In this document: positions 35,812-44,301 of the stretch, piece by piece
Layout: the number at the start of each line of letters is the position of its first letter
Position numbering within the stretch: position 1 is the first letter of the stretch
NCBI RefSeq assembly: GCF_000970465.2
Contig: NZ_LAJE02000198.1
Coordinates: 1-45,000, forward strand
Source of the DNA: Devosia insulae DS-56
GTDB taxonomy: Bacteria; Pseudomonadota; Alphaproteobacteria; Rhizobiales; Devosiaceae
Reading direction: 5' to 3'
DNA length: 45,000 bases
Program-made: the position numbers and the translations under genes
Notes under the pieces: model-generated
Databases searched by the model: none
What the model saw: only the letters and a program-made list of their open reading frames with translations
Told to the model about the DNA's origin: nothing

Positions 35812-37341
35812 TCATTGGGCGCCCTCGGGGATCGTCGGCGTCACCCCGTTCATCATGTCGACCATCACCTGGTAGACGAAATCCGGATCGCCGGTCGGCT
35901 GGTGCGGGTCGATCAGGTCGTGCCCCAGTTCCAGCGCCAGCGGTAGGCGAACCACGTTCACCTTGGCGCCGTGGCTCTGCCAATGCAGCACCAGCTCTTC
36001 GATCTTGGCGCCGCTCACCGCATCGTCGGCTTCGTTGATCAGCATGCCCAGCTTCGGCGCCAGCGGGGCATTCGCGGCGGCCGCGTCCATCAGCGCGACG
36101 CCGAGGCGCAGCGCCTGGGCGAGGCCGTGGGTGGCGTAGCGCGGATAGGCGTAGGTCATGCCCGGTGGGTTATCGCGGGTCGCCGGGTCCCACCACACCA
36201 TGGCGTTGGGGGCGTTGAGCAATAGCGCCGTCGCCGCGCGGTTGGCCCAGCCCGGCACCAGGTTGGGGCTGAGAAACGGCGCGATGGCGATCGACTGGTC
36301 GGCATCGGCGCGGTGCTGGCCGATCCAGCCGGCGATGCTGCCGCCGGCCGAGAGCCCAGTAATCACCACTTCATCGCCCAGTCCCTGGGCGATATCGGTC
36401 GCCTGGTTGCCGACGGCGATCAGCTGTTCGGCGGTGAGATCGGCGAGCGCCAGGCTCATCTGGTCGGCATCGCCGTGCTGCGGGATGCGCGGCAGATAGA
36501 CGTTGTAACCGAGCGCGAAGAGTTTGGCGCCGAGCTTTTCAGCCTGTGCCGGGCAGTTGGTCAGGCCGTGAAAGAACACCACGACGCGGTCGACCTTGCG
36601 GCCATGCGTCAGAAGCGTCGACAGGCAGCGCGGGTTCAGCGGCAGCGTCGCCTCCTCGGCCCGCAACGCTTCGATCTTCGCCGTCGCCTCCTCGTAGCTG
36701 GCGGCCGGCGTGCTTGCCGCGGCGTTGGCCCTGAGGCTCTCGGTATCGAGCGGCAGCAGCGTCAGGACCGCAAAGGTGCCGACCAGCGCGAGCACCAGGA
36801 ACAGTGCCAGGCCTGCTCCAAGCTTGGGCACGGTGCGCCAGAAACCACGCCGGTCGCGCTGGCGCATCGTCTCTGGATGCCGGCGGTGCAGCACCAGCAC
36901 CAGCCCGAGGCCGACCAGGGCAAACGCCAGGGTGGAGGCGAAGCCGGTGGTCAGCTGGGAGATCACCGTGCGCAGCAGCAGGTTGCTGCCGCGGCTGGCG
37001 TAAGTTTCGGGATCGAGGCTACCCCGGCGCAGCAGGTCGGACAGCGTCAGCACCACCGGATAGGAGAAGAACGCCACCAGCACCCCGGCGACGGCGCCGC
37101 GCAACAGGGTGTAGCGGCGCGGCCGGATCAGCAGCAGCCACCAGAACAGCGCACCGGTCAGACCCACGCCGACCAACAGGGTCAGCCAGCTGACGCTGCC
37201 TTGCGGGCTGGCGACCAGCTCGTTGATGGCGATGCCGGACAGCAGCACTGACAGCAGCGCGACGACCGCGAAGGCGAGGCCGGCGAGGGCGGCCCAGCCG
37301 CCGTGGCGGGGCAGGGGCGTGCGGCGGTGTTGCTCGCTCAT
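35812..37341 (-). CDS. Integral-membrane alpha/beta hydrolase (paralogue A)
   Basis: 509 residues. Five hydrophobic helices fill the first 200 (about 17-38, 52-72, 80-100, 127-150, 172-196). A soluble alpha/beta hydrolase domain follows, with the oxyanion signature HGLTNCP at 258-264, nucleophile elbow GLSAGG with Ser331, and likely catalytic His474 (LELGHDLID). The sequence is a close paralogue of the protein at 40755, sharing PVVL, LPLDTE-type linker residues, GYNVYLPR, HGDADQMSLAL and the C-terminal GHDLIDP. The substrate is unknown; membrane lipids or lipopeptides are possible given the neighbouring cardiolipin synthase. It is divergent from that gene. Confidence 0.8.
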   Translation of the reverse strand: MSEQHRRTPLPRHGGWAALAGLAFAVVALLSVLLSGIAINELVASPQGSVSWLTLLVGVGLTGALFWWLLLIRPRRYTLLRGAVAGVLVAFFSYPVVLTLSDLLRRGSLDPETYASRGSNLLLRTVISQLTTGFASTLAFALVGLGLVLVLHRRHPETMRQRDRRGFWRTVPKLGAGLALFLVLALVGTFAVLTLLPLDTESLRANAAASTPAASYEEATAKIEALRAEEATLPLNPRCLSTLLTHGRKVDRVVVFFHGLTNCPAQAEKLGAKLFALGYNVYLPRIPQHGDADQMSLALADLTAEQLIAVGNQATDIAQGLGDEVVITGLSAGGSIAGWIGQHRADADQSIAIAPFLSPNLVPGWANRAATALLLNAPNAMVWWDPATRDNPPGMTYAYPRYATHGLAQALRLGVALMDAAAANAPLAPKLGMLINEADDAVSGAKIEELVLHWQSHGAKVNVVRLPLALELGHDLIDPHQPTGDPDFVYQVMVDMMNGVTPTIPEGAQ

Positions 37342-37436
37342 TGCTTGGGGCGACCCCTCGTTGGCTGGCCGAACGACAAGAGCACAGTATCGGTGGGCGC
37401 GTCTAAACTTGGCTCATGCCGATTGGCGACGATTTT

Positions 37437-37465
37437 AGTCGACTGCGGCAGCTCGGCTGTCGACT
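37437..37465. promoter_or_regulatory. Inverted repeat in the divergent hydrolase/cardiolipin-synthase region
   Basis: AGTCGAC (37437-37443) and GTCGACT (37459-37465) are perfect inverted arms 15 bases apart, 56 bases before the phospholipase D gene. It is a candidate operator for coordinated control of both divergent genes. Confidence 0.3.
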
Positions 37466-37520
37466 TTCTATGTTCGATCATTCCATTGTCTCAGAGAGGT
37501 TGCGAGCAAAGGGGAGGCGC

Positions 37521-38957
37521 ATGGAGGGATCGACGGTCGCGTTGCTGCTGCTGGCGCTCGAAATCGGCCTGCAACTGTTCTTCGTCGGCCGCGCCTTGCT
37601 CCGGCCCTATCGCGAACCGGTGTCGCGCCTCGCCTGGGTGATGATCATCGTCATCGCGCCGCTGGTTGGGATGATCGCCTATGTGCTGGTGGGCGAGACC
37701 AATATCGGGCGCACCCGCACGGCGCGTCTGCGCAAGGCGTTCGAGACGCTGCCGCCACCGTTCGGCACCCCGGGTGTCGAGGCGCAGTTGCCGGAGGGGA
37801 CACTGCCATTGTTCCGTGCCGGCACTTCGGTCAGCGGCTATCCGCCGGTCGCCGGCAACCGGGCGCAACTGCTCGAGAGTTCGGACGCCGCGATCGAGGC
37901 GATGGTCGCCGATATCGACACCGCCACCGACCATGTGCACCTGCTGTTCTATATCTGGCTGCCTGACAATAACGGGCAGAAGATCGTCGCGGCACTGCAG
38001 CGGGCGGCGCTGCGCGGCGTCAGTTGCCGGGCGATGGCCGACGATGTCGGCTCGCGCAGCATGATCCGCTCCGAGCACTGGCGCGCCATGCGCGGCGCCG
38101 GGGTGCAGCTTGCCCGCGCCATGCCGATCGGCAATCCGCTGATCGGCGCGATCTGGGGGCGGCTCGATATGCGCAACCATCGGAAGATCGTGGTGATCGA
38201 CAATGCCGTCACCTATTGCGGCAGCCAGAACTGCGCCGACGCTGCCTTTGCGCCCAAGGCGAAGTTCGCGCCGTGGGTCGATATCATGGTGCGGCTCGAA
38301 GGGCCGATCGCGCGACAGAACCAGCATTTGTTTGCGTCCGACTGGATGGGGCATGGCGAGGACGACCTGACCGAACTGCTGCAGCGCCCGCTGCCGGCTC
38401 AGCAGCCTGGCATCGTTGCCCAGGTGATCGGCACCGGGGCGACCGTCCGCCCCTCGGCAATGCCGGAAATCTTCGTTTCGGTGATGAACGCGGCGCGGCG
38501 CGAGCTGGTGATCACCACGCCCTACTACGTGCCTGACGAAACCATCCAGGCGGCGCTCTGCGCCAGCGCTTATCGCGGCGTCGAGACCACCTTCATCGTG
38601 CCCGAGCGCAACGATTCCTGGGTCGTGGCCGCTGCCAGCCACAGCTATTATGCCGAGCTGCTGGAAGCCGGGGTGATGATCCGCGAATACCAGGGCGGGC
38701 TGCTCCATTCCAAGACCATGACGGTCGATGGCGAGCTGGCGCTGATCGGTTCGGCCAATATGGACCGGCGCAGTTTCGAGCTGAACTTCGAGAACAACAT
38801 GCTGATCGCCGATATCTCGCTCACTCAAGCGCTGCGGCAGCGCCAGCAGAGCTATATCGAAGCGTCGGTGCTGGTGCATGCCGCCGAGGTCGAGGCCTGG
38901 GGCGGCACGCGGCGGATCTGGAACAATACGGTAGCGATGCTCGGACCGGTGCTCTGA
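37521..38957 (+). CDS. cls: Cardiolipin synthase-like phospholipase D (two HKD motifs)
   Basis: 478 residues from ATG 37521, with GGGGAGG just upstream; a longer frame from 37416 adds a non-hydrophobic leader. Two N-terminal membrane helices (about 5-25 and 37-57) precede two PLD domains with HKD motifs: His220, Lys222 and Asp227 (NHRKIVVID), and His396, Lys398 and Asp403 (LHSKTMTVD). This matches bacterial ClsA/ClsB-type enzymes that join two phosphatidylglycerols into cardiolipin. A related PLD function is possible. It is followed after 115 bases by two membrane hydrolases on the same strand. Confidence 0.9.
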   Translation: MEGSTVALLLLALEIGLQLFFVGRALLRPYREPVSRLAWVMIIVIAPLVGMIAYVLVGETNIGRTRTARLRKAFETLPPPFGTPGVEAQLPEGTLPLFRAGTSVSGYPPVAGNRAQLLESSDAAIEAMVADIDTATDHVHLLFYIWLPDNNGQKIVAALQRAALRGVSCRAMADDVGSRSMIRSEHWRAMRGAGVQLARAMPIGNPLIGAIWGRLDMRNHRKIVVIDNAVTYCGSQNCADAAFAPKAKFAPWVDIMVRLEGPIARQNQHLFASDWMGHGEDDLTELLQRPLPAQQPGIVAQVIGTGATVRPSAMPEIFVSVMNAARRELVITTPYYVPDETIQAALCASAYRGVETTFIVPERNDSWVVAAASHSYYAELLEAGVMIREYQGGLLHSKTMTVDGELALIGSANMDRRSFELNFENNMLIADISLTQALRQRQQSYIEASVLVHAAEVEAWGGTRRIWNNTVAMLGPVL

Positions 38958-39072
38958 GCCATCACCGGCAATCGTGCTAAATTGCCGACCCGATATTGAT
39001 CGGTTGGCGGCAGCGCCGCGGCCAGTCTAGCGCGGCAGAGAGTCAAGACGACCGAGCGGCTGGAGGAGCAAC

Positions 39073-40758
39073 GTGCAAGTACCGGCATGGCTGAAGCGGC
39101 TCCTCGATCGTTTCTCCGAGATGGGGCTGGTGGTCGGCTCGATCCTGTTTTCGCTTGCCCTGACCCCGTCGCTGTTGCCGCGCGAGGCGCTGATCCAGGG
39201 GGTGCTGTCGGGTTGTGCCTTCGGCGCCGGCTACGGTATCGGCGTCGCGCTCGAGTGGCTGTGGAGCTATATGGGCCTCAGGCTGCCGGTGTCGAAATAC
39301 ACGCACTGGCTGAAGATCGCCGTGACGCTCTGCTGCCTGGTGCTGATGGCGGCCTGCCTCTACCAGACCACCGGCTGGCAGAACTCGGTACGTGAGATCA
39401 TGGGGATGCAGCCGGTCGAGGCGGGTCTGCCGATCTCAGTCCTGTTGATCGCGCTGCTGCCGGCCGCCATCCTGATCTACACCGGCAAGCTCCTCGCCTA
39501 TGGGGTCGGCTTCTTCTCGCGCTGGCTGGTGCGCTATGTGCCGCGACGCGTCGCACTGGTGGGCAGCCTCGTGGTGGTCGGCATCATTGCGACGACGCTG
39601 TTCAACGGCGTCCTGATGCGCGGGGCGCTGCGCGCTGCCGACGCGTTTTTCCTCCAGCTCGACGGCGTCGCCGGCCAGTTCGGCACGCCGCCGAACGATC
39701 CGCTCAGGTCGGGCAGCGCCCAGTCGCTGATCGACTGGAGCACGATTGGGCGCGACGGGCGTATCTATGCCGATTCCGGCCCGAGCAAGGCCGAGATCGA
39801 AGCGGTGATCGGCCGTCCGGCGCTGGAGCCGCTGCGGGTTTCGGTCGGGCTCCGCTCAGCCGCAACCACCGAGGCGCGGGCGCAGCTGGCGCTCGACGAG
39901 ATGCTGCGCATCGGCGCCTTCGATCGCTCGGTGCTGCTGATCGTGACGCCGGTCGGCACCGGCTGGGTCGATCCGGCCGGCATGGATACGCTCGAGTACC
40001 TGATGGCCGGCGATGTCGCTTCGGTGTCGCTGCAATACTCGTACCTGCTGAGCCCGCTGTCGCTGGTGGTCGAGCCCGAGTACGGCACCGAGGCCGCGCA
40101 GGCGCTGTTCAACGTGGTCTATGGCCACTGGACCAGGCTGCCGCATGACAAACGCCCAAAACTCTATCTCAACGGCCTCAGCCTCGGCGCCCATGCCTCG
40201 CAGGCCTCGACGCAGTTCTTCGACGTGCTGCAGGATCCATTCCAGGGGGCACTGTGGGTCGGGCCGCCCTTTACCAGCGGCATCTGGCGTTGGGCCACCA
40301 ACAACCGGCAGGCGGGGACGCCCGAATGGCTGCCTAAATTCGGCAACCAGACCACCATCCGTTTCACCAACCAGGGTGGCGGTCTCGATGTCGCCGGCGT
40401 GCCGTGGGGGCCGATGCGCATCGCCTTCCTGCAGCATGCCAGCGATCCGATCGTGTTCTTCAGCTATGCGTCGCTGCATCGCGAGCCCGACTGGCTGAAG
40501 GGCGGACGCGGGCCCGACGTTTCGCCGATCCTCAACTGGTATCCGGTCGTCACTTTCCTGCAGCTGGGCATGGACATGGCGCTGGCGCTCGAGCCGCCGC
40601 CGGGACACGGGCACGACTATGCGCCGGCCGACTACATCGATGCCTGGCGGGCGCTGATCGAGCCGCCGGGCTGGGACGATCAGGGGATCGCCAGCCTCAA
40701 GGCGGCTATGGTCGAGCGCCTCGCCCGCATCGCCGACCAATCGGCAGTGAGCAAATGA
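39073..40758 (+). CDS. Integral-membrane alpha/beta-hydrolase, Abhydrolase_9 type
   Basis: 561 residues from GTG 39073 with GGAGGAG a few bases upstream. The N-terminal about 210 residues hold five or six membrane helices, including the conserved SLALTPSLLPREALIQGVLSG segment. The soluble domain has the nucleophile elbow LNGLSLGAHAS with Ser370, and C-terminal FLQHASDPIVFF and HGHDY motifs. This fits the bacterial alpha/beta-hydrolase family with an N-terminal membrane part (DUF2319). The substrate is unknown. It is coupled to the next hydrolase gene by an ATGA overlap at 40755-40758, and follows the cardiolipin-synthase-like gene by 115 bases. Confidence 0.85.
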   Translation: MQVPAWLKRLLDRFSEMGLVVGSILFSLALTPSLLPREALIQGVLSGCAFGAGYGIGVALEWLWSYMGLRLPVSKYTHWLKIAVTLCCLVLMAACLYQTTGWQNSVREIMGMQPVEAGLPISVLLIALLPAAILIYTGKLLAYGVGFFSRWLVRYVPRRVALVGSLVVVGIIATTLFNGVLMRGALRAADAFFLQLDGVAGQFGTPPNDPLRSGSAQSLIDWSTIGRDGRIYADSGPSKAEIEAVIGRPALEPLRVSVGLRSAATTEARAQLALDEMLRIGAFDRSVLLIVTPVGTGWVDPAGMDTLEYLMAGDVASVSLQYSYLLSPLSLVVEPEYGTEAAQALFNVVYGHWTRLPHDKRPKLYLNGLSLGAHASQASTQFFDVLQDPFQGALWVGPPFTSGIWRWATNNRQAGTPEWLPKFGNQTTIRFTNQGGGLDVAGVPWGPMRIAFLQHASDPIVFFSYASLHREPDWLKGGRGPDVSPILNWYPVVTFLQLGMDMALALEPPPGHGHDYAPADYIDAWRALIEPPGWDDQGIASLKAAMVERLARIADQSAVSK

Positions 40759-42224
40759 GCCGGGCCGGCGACTGGTGGTGGACGCCGGTTGCTGGCGCCA
40801 TCTTCGGCGTCGGCGCGATCGCAGCCGCTCCGGTGACCGGGCTTGGCGTCGCCGGCCCCGCCGGCCTGCTGCAGGCCGATACCGGTTGGGTGGCGCCGTT
40901 CTTCGGCACTTTCGTTGTGGCCACAATCGTCTGGTGGCTGCTCATCGGCTGGCCGCGCCGGCTGTCGCTGGCGCGCGGCGCCTTTGCCGGGGCGCTGGTT
41001 GGGCTCTGCGCCTATCCGGTGGTGCTGGCGATCGCGGATTTCGTGCAGGGCGTCGATGTCGCAACGCTCGGTGCGCGCAGCTTCGGGATCATCGAGCTTG
41101 CCGCGTTGACCGTCGTCACCACCGGCTTCGTTGCGATGCTGATCATGGCCGGGATCGGGGTGATCGCAGCACTGCTGCTGGGCCAAGCCTATCCGCCGGC
41201 GCCGGCGTGGCAGCCGGTGCCGTGGCTGCTGAAGGCGGGAGCAGCCGTGCTGACCGTCATCGTGCTGCTGCTCGGCGCCGCCTTCGCCTGGCTGTCGCAA
41301 CTGCCACTCGATGCCGAGGTGCTCACCGAAAATCGCCCAGTGAACCAGCCGGCGGCGGACTACCAGGCCGCGGCAGCGGCGTTTGCGGCAATCGCGGTGG
41401 AGGAAGCCAAGCTGCCGCTGCATCCGGAATGCGGTTCGCGCCTCTTCACCCATGGCGCCCGCGTGGCGAAGGCGGTGGTGTACCTGCATGGTCTCACCAA
41501 CTGTCCGCTGCAGGGGGATGAGTTGGCGCGGCAGCTGTTCGAGCTGGGTTACAATGTCTATGTGCCGCGCTGGCCCGGGCATGGCGAGGCCGACCAGATG
41601 ACGCTGGCGCTCACCGCGCTCAGTGCCGAGCAGATGGTCGAGAGGACCGATGCGGCGATCGACCTGACGCGCGGGCTGGGCGACGAGGTCACTGTGGTCG
41701 GCATGTCGGCGGGTGGCGCGATGACCGCGTGGGCGGCGCAATACCGGGCCGATGTGGCGCACACCGTTGCCGTCTCGCCCTTCCTCGGGCCGCATTTCGT
41801 GCCGCCCTGGGCCAACCGCGCCGCCGCCAACCTGCTGCTCAGGATGCCCAACATGATGATGCCGTGGAATCCGCTGGAGCCGCAGGGCGCGCCGGGGATG
41901 GAGCACTCCTATCCGCGCATCCCGACCCACGCCCTGGCGCAGTTCATGCGGCTGGGCGAGGTGCTCGAGTCTGCCGCACAGCAAGCGCCGCCACGCGCCG
42001 CGGGGCTCGGCATGCTGCTGAACGACGCCGATTTTGCCGTCAACAATGCGCTGGCGCGCCAGTTGGTGGCAGCTTGGCGCGCCAAGGGCCGGGCGGTGGA
42101 TCTCGAGGTCTTGCCGCGCTCCGAGCTGCTACCGCACGACCTGGTCGATCCGCGGATGCCCGGCGCCCGCACCGAGCTGGTCTATCCGCTGCTGCTCGAA
42201 ATGATCGCGCGGCGGCCCCAGTAA
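40755..42224 (+). CDS. Integral-membrane alpha/beta hydrolase (paralogue B)
   Basis: 489 residues from ATG 40755 (ATGA overlap with the upstream stop). Five hydrophobic segments (about 10-30, 47-65, 75-98, 112-143, 160-180) lead into the hydrolase domain. It shares with paralogue A HGLTNCP (245-251), GMSAGG with Ser318, HGEADQMTLAL and a C-terminal PHDLVDP with His461. The two copies therefore flank the cardiolipin-synthase-like gene on opposite strands. The hydrolase is translationally coupled to the Abhydrolase_9 protein, suggesting a stoichiometric membrane complex. The natural substrate is unknown. Confidence 0.83.
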   Translation: MSRAGDWWWTPVAGAIFGVGAIAAAPVTGLGVAGPAGLLQADTGWVAPFFGTFVVATIVWWLLIGWPRRLSLARGAFAGALVGLCAYPVVLAIADFVQGVDVATLGARSFGIIELAALTVVTTGFVAMLIMAGIGVIAALLLGQAYPPAPAWQPVPWLLKAGAAVLTVIVLLLGAAFAWLSQLPLDAEVLTENRPVNQPAADYQAAAAAFAAIAVEEAKLPLHPECGSRLFTHGARVAKAVVYLHGLTNCPLQGDELARQLFELGYNVYVPRWPGHGEADQMTLALTALSAEQMVERTDAAIDLTRGLGDEVTVVGMSAGGAMTAWAAQYRADVAHTVAVSPFLGPHFVPPWANRAAANLLLRMPNMMMPWNPLEPQGAPGMEHSYPRIPTHALAQFMRLGEVLESAAQQAPPRAAGLGMLLNDADFAVNNALARQLVAAWRAKGRAVDLEVLPRSELLPHDLVDPRMPGARTELVYPLLLEMIARRPQ

Positions 42225-42292
42225 GTTCTGATTCCGAATAATTGCCCGGGAGTGGCAAATGCGATAGGAACAAAAAGAGAACGATAGGAGCT

Positions 42293-42643
42293 ATGAAGAT
42301 GAAGCAGCGCTACCAGATCGACTACCTCGAATTTCCCTCCAGCAGCACGCTGCAGAGCCACCGTTTCTTCGCTGACGCTTTCGGCTGGAGCTTTACCGGC
42401 TACGGCCCGTCCTACGAGGCGATCAATGACGCGGGCATCGATGCCGGCATCGACTCGGGCGAGGGGCGGACCGAGAAGCCTTTGGCGGTGATCCGTACCG
42501 AGGACCTGGAGCTGGCCGAACGCGAAGTGCTTGCTGCCGGCGGGGTGATCACCAAACCGGCGTTCGACTTCCCTGGCGGGCGGCGATTCCACTTCCGCGA
42601 GCCCGGCGGCAACGAACTCGCCGTGTGGATCGAGAAGGCGTAG
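42293..42643 (+). CDS. VOC family (glyoxalase-like) protein
   Basis: 116 residues from ATG 42293, with AGGAG just upstream. One vicinal-oxygen-chelate domain: YQIDYLEFPSSSTLQSHRFFADAFGWSF, then the bulging YEAIND and the C-terminal FDFPGGRRFHFREPGGNELAVW. VOC proteins use a metal to act on or bind small molecules, often as antibiotic-resistance or glyoxalase-like enzymes. The metal ligands are not all evident. It follows the hydrolase cluster by 68 bases. Confidence 0.87.
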   Translation: MKMKQRYQIDYLEFPSSSTLQSHRFFADAFGWSFTGYGPSYEAINDAGIDAGIDSGEGRTEKPLAVIRTEDLELAEREVLAAGGVITKPAFDFPGGRRFHFREPGGNELAVWIEKA

Positions 42644-42650
42644 GCTCTGG

Positions 42651-42709
42651 TCATTGATTTGGTCGCGCTTTCGAACCGGAAAGGTCGGCACTTTGCCTGA
42701 AAGCGCTCC
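42651..42709. repeat. RIME-like palindromic intergenic element
   Basis: GCGCTTTC (42665-42672) and GAAAGCGC (42699-42706) are perfect arms of 8 bases. Inside are AACCGG and a nested AAAG/CTTT pair around TCGGCA. The TTGATTTGGTCGCG lead and the GCTC end match the layout of Rhizobium-type intergenic mosaic elements as I know them. It lies 24 bases before the MFS start, so it may also shape that mRNA leader. Confidence 0.6.
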
Positions 42710-42729
42710 GCAGCAAGCGAGAGCCGGGG

Positions 42730-44232
42730 ATGAACGACGTCAAATCGAGTGCCGTGCCGGCAACCTTCTGCCCGGCCGAGAACCGCATCTATGTGCTGGT
42801 TGCGGCGATCCTTGCGTCCTCGATGGGCTTTATCGATGGCTCGGTGCTGTCGATCGCCACCCCGGCGATCCGCGCCGATCTCGGCGCCAGCCTCGCCGAC
42901 GCGCAGTGGATCTCCAACGCCTACATGCTGTTCCTCGCCTCGCTGCTGCTGATCGGCGGCGCGGCGGGGGATCGGTTCGGGCTCAGGAATGTCTTTGCCA
43001 TCGGCATCGTGCTGTTCGTGGTGGCGTCCCTGGTCTGCGCCGTGGCGCCCGACCCAACCTTCCTGATCATCGCCCGCGCCGTGCAGGGACTGGGTGCGGC
43101 GCTGATGGTGCCGGGCAGTCTCGCCATTATCGCCAAGGCCTATCCGCGCGAGGAGCGCGGCAAGGCGATCGGGCTGTGGTCGGCATTTTCGTCGCTCACC
43201 ACCATTCTCGGGCCGGTGATCGGCGGGTTCGTCCTCACCACCATGGGCGATTGGAGCTGGCGGCTGGTGTTCGCCATCAACCTGCCGCTCGGCGGCATCG
43301 CGCTGGCGCTGCTGTTCCTCAAGGTGCCGGCGGACCAGCCTGAAGCGGGCCGGCGGCTCGATCTGGTCGGCGGCGCGCTGATCACCGTGGCGCTGCTGCT
43401 CATTGCGTTGGGCCTCACCGGCACTGGCGGCAATGCGCCGGTCATCAGCCACGTGCTGGTCTATTGCGGCATCGGCCTTGCTGCGCTCGTCGCCTTTCTC
43501 TGGTGGGAGGCGCGCAGCAAGACGCCGATGCTGCCGCTCTACCACTTCAAGAACGTCGCCTTTTCCGGCGCGCAGGGCCTGACCTTCGCGCTCTATTTCG
43601 CGCTCTCGGCGGTGACCTTCTTCCTGCCGATGACGCTGATCGGCGGCTGGGGTGTCACCGCCGCGGAAGTGTCGATCGCCTTCCTGCCATTCGGCATCGC
43701 GCTCACCGTGCTGTCGCCCTATGCCGGGCGGCTCTCCGACAAGGTCGGACCCGGGCCGATGATCACGCTGGGCGCGGTGATCGTCGCCATCGCCTTTGCG
43801 CTATTGGGACTGCTGGCGCCGCTGCAGAATGTCTGGCTTGGGGTGCTGCCGCTCACCATCCTGATGGGGTTGGGGATGAGCGCGGTGGTGTCGCCGCTCT
43901 CGACCGCGGTGATGACGTCGGTGGAAGATCGCGACACCGGGCTCGCCTCGGGAGTGAACAACGCGGTAGCGCGCGTTGCGGGCCTCCTCGCTGTGGCGCT
44001 GATGGGCGGTGTCGCCGCTTTCGTGTTCGAGCGCTCGCTCGGGGGCTTTGCCGAGTTGTCGCTGTTCTTCGGCATGCAACCCGATGCGCCGCTCGCCGCC
44101 GATGCCGAGATCGCGCGACAGGCCGCCAACAATGCCGCCTTTGCCGCCATTTCCTACAGCAATGCGGGTCTTGCGCTGCTGTCGGCAGTGATTGCCTGGT
44201 TCACCCAGGAGAACAAACTGCGGAAGCGGTAG
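42730..44232 (+). CDS. MFS transporter, DHA2 (14-helix) multidrug exporter type
   Basis: 500 residues with about 14 helices. Signatures are SSMGFIDGSVLSIATPAI in helix 1, the motif A-like GGAAGDRFGLRNVF between helices 2 and 3, and GLGAALMVPGSLAIIAKAYP with LGPVIGGFVL (motif C) in helices 4 and 5. The EmrB/QacA-like size and the late GMSAVVSPLSTAVMTSV block agree. It probably exports toxic small molecules using the proton gradient. A RIME-like palindrome precedes it and an ATTCCCGC repeat follows. Confidence 0.9.
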   Translation: MNDVKSSAVPATFCPAENRIYVLVAAILASSMGFIDGSVLSIATPAIRADLGASLADAQWISNAYMLFLASLLLIGGAAGDRFGLRNVFAIGIVLFVVASLVCAVAPDPTFLIIARAVQGLGAALMVPGSLAIIAKAYPREERGKAIGLWSAFSSLTTILGPVIGGFVLTTMGDWSWRLVFAINLPLGGIALALLFLKVPADQPEAGRRLDLVGGALITVALLLIALGLTGTGGNAPVISHVLVYCGIGLAALVAFLWWEARSKTPMLPLYHFKNVAFSGAQGLTFALYFALSAVTFFLPMTLIGGWGVTAAEVSIAFLPFGIALTVLSPYAGRLSDKVGPGPMITLGAVIVAIAFALLGLLAPLQNVWLGVLPLTILMGLGMSAVVSPLSTAVMTSVEDRDTGLASGVNNAVARVAGLLAVALMGGVAAFVFERSLGGFAELSLFFGMQPDAPLAADAEIARQAANNAAFAAISYSNAGLALLSAVIAWFTQENKLRKR

Positions 44233-44248
44233 GCTGCTCCAAAACAGA

Positions 44249-44270
44249 CATTCCCGCTTTCGCGGGAATG
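44249..44270. repeat. Palindromic REP-like repeat/terminator
   Basis: CATTCCCGC (44249-44257) and GCGGGAATG (44262-44270) form a perfect 9-base stem around TTTC, in the context of the widespread CATTCCCGC/GCGGGAATGAC repeat seen in many proteobacterial intergenic regions. It lies 16 bases past the MFS stop, between converging genes, and may act as a terminator. Confidence 0.7.
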
Positions 44271-44301
44271 ACGTCTTGCATGTGGAAGGGGATGGGCGCT
44301 G

